28,444 nucleotides of DNA, taken from positions 1-28,444 of the forward strand of contig CAYRAI010000030.1 in the NCBI GenBank assembly GCA_964422205.1, written 5' to 3'. The position numbers and the translations under genes were made by a program. Below are positions 1 through 7,698 of this stretch, piece after piece. Within the stretch, counting starts at the first letter, position 1. Each line of letters starts with the position of its first letter. The DNA is from CAZNYN01 sp964422205 (lineage in GTDB: Bacteria; Synergistota; Synergistia; Synergistales; Synergistaceae). The notes below the pieces were generated by a model that did no database searches, was not told where the DNA came from, and was given only the letters and a program-made list of their open reading frames with translations.

Positions 1-8
1 GAACAACA

Positions 9-35
9 AAAACTATAATTATACTTGATAGTTTT
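9..35 (+). promoter_or_regulatory. Possible -10 box inside an inverted repeat upstream of the merR gene
   Basis: TATAAT lies at 14-19, about 40 bases before the ribosome binding site of the regulator. It sits within an 8-bp inverted repeat, AAAACTAT at 9-16 and ATAGTTTT at 28-35. The matching -35 box would fall outside the window, so the promoter cannot be confirmed. The repeat could be an autoregulatory operator or the end of an upstream transcript. Confidence 0.3.
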
Positions 36-71
36 GCAGTGTCACAGTATGATGTTCATGGAGGGGATAGA

Positions 72-881
72 ATGTCACAAGATGAGATGCTTTCGATAAG
101 CGAGTTTGCCAAATTGTCCGGTGTTTCCCGTTCACACCTTCTTTATTATGATGATCTTGGCATTCTGAAACCAGCAGGGCGTGCCGATAACAATTATCGT
201 CTCTACAGTTACAGGCAGCTGGAGCTCATAGAGGCCATACTCGTGCTGAGAGGCATGGGACTTTCGCTTGAAGAGGTCAGGGCTCACATTTGCAATCGTA
301 CGCCTGAAAACACTCTTAAGCTCTTTGAAACTCATATCTCCTTGCTTGCCGAAAAGATTGACAAACTGCAGCATTTGAAATGCTCTATTGAAAAATATGC
401 CGCTACAATTCGACTCCACAAGGATATTAAACCACCGCTGTTTACCTTGGAGCTTCGTGGCAGCGAGAGTATTTATATGGGGCGCATGTGCGGCGCAGCT
501 CCAAATGCAGATTATAGCCACCTGCATGATTTTGTGAGAGAGTGCAAGTCAAACGGCATAAATTTTGCGGTGCAGATGGGGCAAATTGTGTTCAAAGAAT
601 CAGCGCTTAATGGTGAATGGAATGCACCCGGATGTATGTATGCAAAAACTGACAGAGGTTCGGACAAGATTGAAGAGGGTGTGTACGCTAACATCTACGA
701 ATTAAGCCATGATTATTTTGACGACAACAATTTATACTACGAAAAGTTTATGTGCCGCTTAAAAGAAGAAAACCTTGAACTTTGCGGTAATATCTACATA
801 GAATATCCACTTGACGAACTTTCGGAGAATAATCCGGAAAAACATCTTGTCAAAATATTTGCACCTGTCCGCCAAAGATAG
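72..881 (+). CDS. MerR-family transcriptional activator with GyrI-like effector-binding domain
   Basis: This 269-residue protein has the MerR architecture. An N-terminal winged helix-turn-helix (LSISEFAKLSGVSRSHLLYY, then DDLGILKP and YRLYSYRQL) is followed by a helical linker at about residues 75-125. The rest resembles the GyrI-like/BmrR effector domain, ending in YPLDEL and LVKIFAPV. Such proteins bind hydrophobic or cationic compounds and untwist promoters with long spacers. There is no cysteine metal-binding signature, so a drug sensor is more likely than a metal sensor. ATG at 72 was chosen over an upstream in-frame GTG at 39 because GGAGGGG at 60-66 is correctly spaced for it. The gene lies just before an RND pump whose promoter carries a MerR-style operator (895-925), which makes that pump the likely target. 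Confidence 0.9.
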   Translation: MSQDEMLSISEFAKLSGVSRSHLLYYDDLGILKPAGRADNNYRLYSYRQLELIEAILVLRGMGLSLEEVRAHICNRTPENTLKLFETHISLLAEKIDKLQHLKCSIEKYAATIRLHKDIKPPLFTLELRGSESIYMGRMCGAAPNADYSHLHDFVRECKSNGINFAVQMGQIVFKESALNGEWNAPGCMYAKTDRGSDKIEEGVYANIYELSHDYFDDNNLYYEKFMCRLKEENLELCGNIYIEYPLDELSENNPEKHLVKIFAPVRQR

Positions 882-894
882 ATAAATTCACACC

Positions 895-925
895 TTGAGT
901 ATAAAGCAGCTTTATACTTTATTAT
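895..925 (+). promoter_or_regulatory. MerR-type promoter/operator for the RND pump operon
   Basis: A -35 box TTGAGT (895-900) and a -10 box TATTAT (920-925) are separated by exactly 19 bp, two more than the optimum. The spacer holds a perfect 9-bp inverted repeat with a 3-bp centre: AGTATAAAG (898-906), CAG, CTTTATACT (910-918). Long spacers with a centred palindrome are diagnostic of MerR-activated promoters, and a MerR-family gene ends only 14 bp upstream. Confidence 0.85.
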
Positions 926-978
926 GCTTACTGTGGCATAGTGTGCCGCAGAGAGCATGATAAAGGAGATAGTTGCTG

Positions 979-2151
979 ATGGATGGAGATAAAGGGCGTA
1001 CCGCTGTGCGAAAGAGTATACGTTTGTGCCTAGGCGCGGCAACCACTTTGTTGTTTTGCTGTGCTGTTCTTTTGTTTTATCGCGGTGAGGTCAGCCGCCC
1101 AGCGGAGGAGGCTGTCGATCAAGCGTTGGAGAGCGCGCCTTCCGTCGTTTTGGAGCCGGCTAAGGCAGCTGTGTTAAACAACGGGAAAAGGTACGTTGGC
1201 AGGGTTGAGGCAATAGGGTCAGTGAATATCAGACCGCAGGTGGCAGGCGAGATAGAGAAAGTTCATTTTACCGAAGGCTCGTTCGTTCGCGCCGGAGATA
1301 TACTTTTTACACTGGATGCAAGGCTGTACGAGTCAGCTGTGCTGCAGAGGCGCGCCGAGCTTGCCAAAGCAAAAGCCAGCCACATTCAGTCTGTGCGATA
1401 CTATGAACGTCTAAAAAAAACTGGGCCCAGGGCCGTAGCAAAAACAGAACTTGAGCAAGCGGAGAGCGTGATGCTTCAGTGCGCGGCAGACATGGAGAAT
1501 GCCCAAGCCTTGCTGCGCATTGCAGAGATTGATTACGAACATACAAAGATAAAGGCTCCTATCTCCGGCAAAATTGGGGAGGCCGGCTTCACAAAGGGAA
1601 ATTATATTACACCTCAAGAGAGCATCCTCGCAAATATAACGGAGACTAACCCTATAAGAATTTCATTCTCATTACCTGACCAAGAATATGTTAAGCAGCG
1701 CAAAAAAGGGCAGGACGACAGCCGTCGCACGGCAGATATTTTTCTTGCGGACGGAAGCGCGTACCGGCATGAGGCGAGGTGGGATTTTGAGAGCAACAAA
1801 ATGGATGCGAAAACCGGAACAATACTCACGCACCTTAAGGTAGAGAACGGCAAATCAATTCTTGTTCCCGGTGCGATGGTAAGCGTTGCCATAAAGCAGC
1901 CTGCGGTTGAGAGCGTCGTTGTGCCGAATACCGCGGTGATGACAGATGAAAACGGTGATTATGTTTATGTCGTGACGAGCGGCGACATCGCAAACCTGCG
2001 TTATCTCACATTGGGCGAACGCACCGAGAGAGTTGCGGCGGTCGTGCGGGGGCTTCAAAGGGGCGAGAAGGTAGTAGTCCAGGGTGTTCAGTCGGTACGC
2101 GCCGGCGAACGGGTGAATCCTGTCTCAGCAGAGAGCGGCGGAGCTGATTAG
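979..2151 (+). CDS. RND efflux periplasmic adaptor subunit (HlyD/AcrA family)
   Basis: This 390-residue membrane-fusion protein would link the inner-membrane pump to an outer-membrane channel. It has one hydrophobic N-terminal segment (about residues 15-33) with no convincing lipobox, so an uncleaved inner-membrane anchor is likely. Next come the first lipoyl half (IRPQVAGEIEKVHFTEGSFV), an alpha-helical hairpin rich in Glu and Ala, the second lipoyl half (IKAPISGKIGEAGFTKGNYI) and the beta-barrel and membrane-proximal domains ending in GLQRGEKVVVQGVQSVRAGE. ATG at 979 was chosen; TTG at 973 is an alternative, since AAAGGAG (962-968) could serve either. The pump gene starts 3 bp after the stop. 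No TolC-type channel gene is in the window, so the channel must be encoded elsewhere. Confidence 0.92.
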   Translation: MDGDKGRTAVRKSIRLCLGAATTLLFCCAVLLFYRGEVSRPAEEAVDQALESAPSVVLEPAKAAVLNNGKRYVGRVEAIGSVNIRPQVAGEIEKVHFTEGSFVRAGDILFTLDARLYESAVLQRRAELAKAKASHIQSVRYYERLKKTGPRAVAKTELEQAESVMLQCAADMENAQALLRIAEIDYEHTKIKAPISGKIGEAGFTKGNYITPQESILANITETNPIRISFSLPDQEYVKQRKKGQDDSRRTADIFLADGSAYRHEARWDFESNKMDAKTGTILTHLKVENGKSILVPGAMVSVAIKQPAVESVVVPNTAVMTDENGDYVYVVTSGDIANLRYLTLGERTERVAAVVRGLQRGEKVVVQGVQSVRAGERVNPVSAESGGAD

Positions 2152-2154
2152 CAC

Positions 2155-5100
2155 ATGCTTGCCAAATTTTTTATCGAACATCCAAGGTTCGCAACTGTCA
2201 TATCTGTCATACTTATGATCTCAGGCCTCTTATCGGCGAAGAGCCTTGCCGTAGCGCAATATCCTGATATGGCTCCACCGGAGATATATGTCATGGCCTC
2301 CTATCCAGGCGCCGACGCGGAGACGCTTGAGAAGACGGTTGGGATCCCGCTTGAAAAGGCGATAAACGGCGTTGACGGCATGGTCTCCATTACCTCTACC
2401 TCAAACAACACAGGATCCTATACTCTCACGGCCTCATTTGAGACTGGTACAAATCCGGACATGGCTCTGGTCAAGGTGCAGAACAGGATACAGCAAGTAT
2501 CATCGCAGCTCCCGCAGGCTGTCTCCTCAAATGGTATTACATGCGAGGTCAGTTTTGCCGGCTCGCTGGGATATTTTGCCCTTGTCTCTCCAAAGCGAAC
2601 AAAGAATGAGCTGTTTCTCAATGAATATGCGCTGAACAACGTTGTTACAAGGCTGAAACGAGTCCCCGGCGTTGGCAAGATAGATGTATATGGTTCCGTA
2701 TACAGCGTCCGCGTCTGGCTGAACCCGGAACGCCTTGCCTCTGTGGGATTGGGCGGGCTGGATGTGGCAAGCGCAATATCGAACCAAAACAGACAGGCCT
2801 CAATAGGAATCGTCGGCGGCGCCCCGGGAGCACAAAATCGTTCGCAGGTCTATTCCCTCACGGCAAAGGGACGGCTGAAAAATGTTAAGGATTTTGAGGA
2901 GATAATAATCAAGAGCGGCGGTGAAGGAGGACTCGTGAAGCTGCGCGATGTGGCGCGAATCGAACTTGGCTCCGAAGCCTATAACTATATCAGCACAATA
3001 AACAATTCACCCGCCGCCATCATATCAATTTCTCAGTCGGCAGGCTCGAACGCACTGGACGTTATGCGCGGCGTAAAAGAGGCTTTAGCTGAGATGGAGA
3101 TTTCTCTGCCCGAGGACACTGCATTCGTAACGGTTTACGATTCGACAGAGATGGTGACGGAGGCCATTCGAGAGATACTGATGACGCTTCTCCTCACATT
3201 CCTGCTCGTCGCATTCGTATGTTATCTATTTCTGCAAAACTGGAAAGTAGCAATGATTCCTGTAGCTGCAATTCCGGTCTCAATACTTTCAGCTTTCATC
3301 GGGCTTAGAGCGTTTGGGTTCAGCATCAACACTCTCACCCTCTTCGCGCTGATACTGGTAGTCGGCACAGTGGTTGATGACGCGATTATAGTAGTCGAAA
3401 GGGTAATGTTCATAATGGAACGAGACGGCAAAAACTCTTTCGCAGCTACCTATCAGGCGATGCAAGACGTTTCGGGGCCAATGATTGCCACGACTCTGGT
3501 ATTTCTCGCGATGTTCGCCCCTGTTGCATTTATGGAAGGAATGACCGGCGTTATCTATCGCCAATTCGCAGTGACAATCTCTCTTTCTGTCATATTCTCG
3601 CTCATAGTGGCGCTGACCGTCAGCCCTGTCATGTGCGCGTACATACTCAGCAAAAAACAGCCCCAGCCGATCAAGTTGCTTGAGCTGTTCTCAAAGGCAC
3701 TTGACTCATCCAGAGATTCCTATGTCAGGCATTCTATGGCTATAGCACGCAAGCCATGGCTAACTCTCTTGCTGCTTGCAGCTGCAGTTGCAGCCTCTCT
3801 CACCATGGCATCCACTGCTCCAAAATCCTTCATACCGGATGAGGATCAGGGAATGATTGACGTATCAATACAGCTTCCCGAAGGTGCGACATCAAACAGA
3901 ACGGAGGCTGTTGTACATAAACTGGCGAAAGCTATTGGAACAGTTCCGGGCGTTAGGGAGACAATGAATATAGTCGGCTTCAACGCAATGGACGGTGACG
4001 GTGAAAATATGGCATCCATCGGAGTCATGCTTGACCACTGGTCGAAGAGGGGAGAGAAGGATAAAAGTGCAAAAGCCATAACTGAACGTATACAAGAGAT
4101 AACTTCAGGAATTCCAGAAGCTCAGATAAATGCGTTCGCCTCATCATCCGTCTCGGGTGTCGGAAAGGCAAGCGGGCTGGAATTCTGCCTGCAGGCCACG
4201 GCAGAAGCGGAGGAAAAAGAATTTTCAAAAGTTGTAAGCCTGCTTATCAAAAAACTGAACGACTCGCCTGTGATCGACTCCGCATTTACCACATACAACG
4301 CGAACACCCCGCTGCTCTATCTCGACATAGACAGGGAAAAAGCTGAGATGCTTGGCGTGTCGGTCTCAGCCGTATTTGATACGCTCCAGTCATACTTTGG
4401 CGAAGCCTATGTCAACGACGTGAACATAGGTTCACAGTCAAACAAGGTCATACTTCAGTCAGATTGGAACTTTCGCAGCATGATGGATGATGTACTGCGG
4501 ATAAACGTTCCCGCAGGCGGAGCAAGCGTTCCGATAAAGAGTTTCGCTTCGCTGAAAAAGGTGCTAATGTCAAGGAGCAAGTCGCGCTACAACCTCTATC
4601 CGAGCGCCTATATCAATGCCTCTGCCGCCTCCGGCTTCTCCACAGGTCAAGCCATGGAAAAGGCTATAAAGCTCGTGAAAGAGCTTCCTCCAGGTTACAA
4701 GCTGGAATGGTACGGCATGACCAGCCAGGAACAAAAGGCCGGAACACAGATAATTTGGCTCTTCTTTGTTGCGCTCCTCTTTGGCTATCTTTTTCTAGTC
4801 GCACAGTATGAAAGCTGGTTCGTCCCATTTGCTGTAATGGTCTCATTGCCTGTGGCCTTTTTCGGCGCACTGCTCGGCATAATGGTCATGCGCATATCCA
4901 TGAGCGTATACGCGCAGCTTGGCATACTTGTCTTGGCCGGACTTGCCGCTAAAAATGCCATACTCATAATAGAATTTGCCCAGGAAGAGCACGAAGTGCG
5001 CGGAGTCCCTATACTTGAATCGGCGGCTGCGGCCGCGCATGAGCGCTACCGCGCTGTTTTAATGACCGCCTTTACCTGTGTATTCGGAGTTCTGCCCATG

Positions 5101-5295
5101 CTTTTCGCTACAGGCGCGGGAGCTGTAAGCCGCGTTCACGTTGGAACGACAATGTGTTTTGGAATGGCGGTATCAACTATCTTTGGCATATTTATCATAC
5201 CGGGGCTGTACGTAGTTTTGCAAAGTGTTAGGGAGAAGTTAAAAGATATTACAGGTTTGAAATTCGACAAACCAGAGTGGGAGGCAAAATCCTAA
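2155..5295 (+). CDS. RND multidrug efflux pump, inner-membrane permease (AcrB/MexB type, HAE1 family)
   Basis: At 1046 residues this is a full-length HAE1-family pump exporting hydrophobic drugs by proton antiport. The N-terminus (MLAKFFIEHPRFATVISVIL) and the phrase VAQYPDMAPPEIYVMASYPG are typical of AcrB. The proton-relay aspartates are D408 and D409 in GTVVDDAIIVVE of the fourth membrane helix. The partner lysine is in LAAKNAILIIEFA near residue 940. Two sets of six membrane helices flank two large periplasmic porter domains. It is preceded by its adaptor and followed, with a 1-base TAATG overlap, by an acetyltransferase gene. Control is probably through the MerR-type promoter at 895-925. 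No frameshift or missing key residue was seen. Confidence 0.95.
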   Translation: MLAKFFIEHPRFATVISVILMISGLLSAKSLAVAQYPDMAPPEIYVMASYPGADAETLEKTVGIPLEKAINGVDGMVSITSTSNNTGSYTLTASFETGTNPDMALVKVQNRIQQVSSQLPQAVSSNGITCEVSFAGSLGYFALVSPKRTKNELFLNEYALNNVVTRLKRVPGVGKIDVYGSVYSVRVWLNPERLASVGLGGLDVASAISNQNRQASIGIVGGAPGAQNRSQVYSLTAKGRLKNVKDFEEIIIKSGGEGGLVKLRDVARIELGSEAYNYISTINNSPAAIISISQSAGSNALDVMRGVKEALAEMEISLPEDTAFVTVYDSTEMVTEAIREILMTLLLTFLLVAFVCYLFLQNWKVAMIPVAAIPVSILSAFIGLRAFGFSINTLTLFALILVVGTVVDDAIIVVERVMFIMERDGKNSFAATYQAMQDVSGPMIATTLVFLAMFAPVAFMEGMTGVIYRQFAVTISLSVIFSLIVALTVSPVMCAYILSKKQPQPIKLLELFSKALDSSRDSYVRHSMAIARKPWLTLLLLAAAVAASLTMASTAPKSFIPDEDQGMIDVSIQLPEGATSNRTEAVVHKLAKAIGTVPGVRETMNIVGFNAMDGDGENMASIGVMLDHWSKRGEKDKSAKAITERIQEITSGIPEAQINAFASSSVSGVGKASGLEFCLQATAEAEEKEFSKVVSLLIKKLNDSPVIDSAFTTYNANTPLLYLDIDREKAEMLGVSVSAVFDTLQSYFGEAYVNDVNIGSQSNKVILQSDWNFRSMMDDVLRINVPAGGASVPIKSFASLKKVLMSRSKSRYNLYPSAYINASAASGFSTGQAMEKAIKLVKELPPGYKLEWYGMTSQEQKAGTQIIWLFFVALLFGYLFLVAQYESWFVPFAVMVSLPVAFFGALLGIMVMRISMSVYAQLGILVLAGLAAKNAILIIEFAQEEHEVRGVPILESAAAAAHERYRAVLMTAFTCVFGVLPMLFATGAGAVSRVHVGTTMCFGMAVSTIFGIFIIPGLYVVLQSVREKLKDITGLKFDKPEWEAKS

Positions 5296-5831
5296 TGACA
5301 TGCATTAACAAGAAAGAGACGGACATAAGTTTCGGAATTGTCATGGAAAGCGAATACGGCTTATTCAGGCAAGATGTGAAAGATATCTTTGCAATAGCTG
5401 TGTCGGAAGAGTTTGCTGATAAGGACGAGGATATAATATCTGACGAGGATATCAACAAATCCCTCTATGCCTGCGACAGCCTTGTCCTCAACATTACTTT
5501 GAATCACAAAAAGATAAGAGGAATAATAGTAAGAATCGATGAAGCAGGACGGCATGGCGTCCTTGAAATATTGTACCTCTATCAGGAGTATCATAACAGG
5601 GGGCTTGGGCAAACTGTACTAGAGCATATTGAGGATAGATTCCCAAAAGTACGGAAGTGGGAGTTGATTACACCTTATTTTGAAAAAAGGAATATTCATT
5701 TTTATGTCAACAAATGCGGTTTTCACATAGTTGAGTTTTTTAACCAGTATCACTGCGGTTCGGCATCTTATGATCCGGAGGAGAAGCACAAAGGAGAATA
5801 TTTCAGGTTCGTAAAGGTGATGAATTCTTAG
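5295..5831 (+). CDS. GNAT-family N-acetyltransferase
   Basis: This 178-residue protein shows the acetyl-CoA-binding motif A, with a beta strand LEILYLYQEY followed by HNRGLGQ (about residues 100-106, the Q/R-x-x-G-x-G/A loop), and motif B-like FYVNKCGF near 136-143. The substrate cannot be read from sequence. ATG at 5295 overlaps the pump stop (TAATG), and GGGAGG at 5279-5284 supports this start over the in-frame GTG at 5277. Overlap with the pump gene implies co-transcription and translational coupling, so the enzyme may modify a pump substrate; that is inference. The central region (about residues 30-60) is unusually acidic. Confidence 0.8.
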   Translation: MTCINKKETDISFGIVMESEYGLFRQDVKDIFAIAVSEEFADKDEDIISDEDINKSLYACDSLVLNITLNHKKIRGIIVRIDEAGRHGVLEILYLYQEYHNRGLGQTVLEHIEDRFPKVRKWELITPYFEKRNIHFYVNKCGFHIVEFFNQYHCGSASYDPEEKHKGEYFRFVKVMNS

Positions 5832-6270
5832 ACTCTATCTAAGAAAACACTGACTATATACACTATCTGATAAAACTATTGGCGGATTGATGAACTGATA
5901 AGTTCGATTACAAAAATCAAAGATTTTCTGTATTGCCTAGACATGGTAGGTAGCCACAATCCGTGTATATTGTGACGGTTGGGGGGGTGAACTTCGTTTG
6001 GTCAGGTTTTTTTGTCCGCATCGCCCAATCAGCACTATTTTCCGCACACGGTTTTCTTTTCATCACAACACATCCGTAAAATTTATTAGGCCAAATTCAA
6101 CCACCTGAAATCACTGTTTTACTTTATTGCCGGGCATACATGCCCACATTAAGATTAGTGTCTGTAAGTGAAATCTATGATAATTCACGGTACACAACAA
6201 AGTTACAACAAATCGAAGTACGTACTCTCCTTCCGGTTTAGGCAGAGCATTACGTCAGCATTTGGGTGAA
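5832..6270. other. Intergenic region with no recognised gene
   Basis: About 440 bases lie between two convergent operons. I see no gene and no RNA I can name. Small structures include AAAATC/GATTTT (5913-5927), CACAAT/ATTGTG with an 8-bp spacer (5955-5974), a run of seven G (5981-5987) and GGGCAT/ATGCCC with a 2-bp centre (6132-6145). A 48-codon - strand reading frame (5917-6063) and a 33-codon + strand one near 6136 have no supporting context. No obvious + strand terminator follows the acetyltransferase. Confidence 0.5.
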
Positions 6271-6305
6271 TAAAAATCGGAACCGCCTGTTTGTCGGCGG
6301 TTCCG
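6271..6305 (-). terminator. Rho-independent terminator of the A/V-type ATPase operon
   Basis: A perfect 10-bp stem is formed by CGGAACCGCC (6278-6287) and GGCGGTTCCG (6296-6305) with an 8-base loop. Read on the - strand it is followed by a run of five U (6276-6272). It lies 7 bases after the stop codon of subunit B, the last gene of the operon. Confidence 0.9.
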
Positions 6306-6312
6306 TTGTGTT

Positions 6313-7695
6313 TTAGTCTAGATCGTTCTTTTTGATGTGCTCTTCTATGTCTGCAAGTGAGACTCGTGTGAGTTCTGCTCTCGGCAGAGAGCTTAGTATT
6401 TCCCAGGACATGTCCAGTGAGTAGCCTATTTCCCGTTCTTCCTCTTTGCCCTGCTTTAGGAATTTCTCTTCAAAGAGGCGTCCGAAGCCAAGTGTTGCTT
6501 TGTCGCTCTTTGAAAGTTCGTCTTCTCCGACGACTCCCGCCAGTGAGCGAACTTCCTGCACTCTGCTGTATGAGGCGAATAGCTGGCTTGAGACGTTAGG
6601 GTGGTCATCACGTGTAAAGCCTTTGCCTATTCCGTCTTTCATGAGGCGCGAAAGGCTTGTCAGGATGTCGATGGGAGGATAGATGTTCTTTGCGTCTAGG
6701 TCGCGTGAAAGCACTATCTGTCCTTCTGTGATAAATCCAGTCAGGTCGGGAATAGGGTGCGTGATGTCGTCATTGGGCATTGTGAGTATTGGAATCTGAG
6801 TAACGCTTCCTTCAATTCCTCTTACAACTCCCGCTCTTTCGTAGAGTGACGCAAGGTCGCTGTAAAGGTACGCAGGGTATCCCTTACGGCTCGGGACTTC
6901 TCCTGCTGCTACTCCGAGTTCGCGAAGAGCTTCGCAGTAGCTTGTCATGTCTGTAATTATGACAAGAACGTGCAGCCCAAGCTCATAAGCCAAATATTCG
7001 GCGGTTGAAAGCGCCATTCTGGGTGTTGCGATACGTTCAATGACAGGGTCATCCGCAAGGTTGAGGAATGTGACGATGTTGTTGCTGTGCCCCTTGGATG
7101 AAAGTTCCTGCGTAAAGAAGGCGGCGTCATCATGTTTGATTCCTATTCCAGCAAATACGACGGCGAAGTCGTCCGAGCCCATAATCTTTGCCTGTGTAGC
7201 TATCTGCACGGCAAGTTGATTGTGGGGAAGTCCGTTGCCAGAGAATATGGGCAGCTTCTGTCCGCGTATAAGTGTTGTCAGAGTGTCAATTGCCGATATC
7301 CCTGTATGTATGAAGTCTTTGGGATACTGGCGCGCCATGGGATTAAGAGGGAGTCCGTTAATGTTGACCCTCTTTCCTCCGAATATCTCGCCGCAGCCGT
7401 CTCTCGGTTCTCCGAGACCGTTGAAAGTTCTTCCGAGCATGTTTTTGGAGAGGTGCACTTCAAGAGGGCGCCCCAGAAATTTTAGTTTTGTCGTATTTGG
7501 AACAAGGTCTTCTGTGCCGGTAAAAACCTGCACAAGAGTCGCTTTTTCACTGAGTGACTTAACCTGTCCGTGCCGTATGTTCCCTTTGCTGTCTCTGATA
7601 TCTACAAGCTCGCCGTAGCCTACGCCGGAGACATTCTCGACAAGCACAAAGGGGCCGTCTATGTCCTTTACACCGATATATTCAGGCTGTGCCAT
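6313..7695 (-). CDS. ntpB: A/V-type ATP synthase/ATPase subunit B (non-catalytic)
   Basis: This 460-residue subunit alternates with subunit A in the A3B3 head and forms the non-catalytic nucleotide interface. It lacks a true Walker A; at residues 152-159 the site reads SGNGLPHN, the degenerate form typical of B subunits. Other family signatures are GEVPSRKGYPAYLYSDLA, ERAGVV, ILTMPNDDITHPIPDLTG and the arginine-bearing SRLMKDGIGKG near 350. ATG at 7695 is preceded by GGAGG inside the end of the A gene, with 3 bases between stop and start. It is last in the operon and directly followed by the terminator. Confidence 0.96.
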   Translation of the reverse strand: MAQPEYIGVKDIDGPFVLVENVSGVGYGELVDIRDSKGNIRHGQVKSLSEKATLVQVFTGTEDLVPNTTKLKFLGRPLEVHLSKNMLGRTFNGLGEPRDGCGEIFGGKRVNINGLPLNPMARQYPKDFIHTGISAIDTLTTLIRGQKLPIFSGNGLPHNQLAVQIATQAKIMGSDDFAVVFAGIGIKHDDAAFFTQELSSKGHSNNIVTFLNLADDPVIERIATPRMALSTAEYLAYELGLHVLVIITDMTSYCEALRELGVAAGEVPSRKGYPAYLYSDLASLYERAGVVRGIEGSVTQIPILTMPNDDITHPIPDLTGFITEGQIVLSRDLDAKNIYPPIDILTSLSRLMKDGIGKGFTRDDHPNVSSQLFASYSRVQEVRSLAGVVGEDELSKSDKATLGFGRLFEEKFLKQGKEEEREIGYSLDMSWEILSSLPRAELTRVSLADIEEHIKKNDLD

Positions 7696-7698
7696 GGG

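Noticed and set aside
5917..6063. A 48-codon - strand frame in the intergenic region before the ATPase terminator
   Set aside because: There is no good ribosome binding site, no recognisable motif, and the length is within chance.
6136..6240. A + strand frame of about 33 codons (containing SEIYDNSRYTTKLQQIEV)
   Set aside because: It has some protein-like character but no start signal, no family and no partner; it could be a relic but is too short to call.
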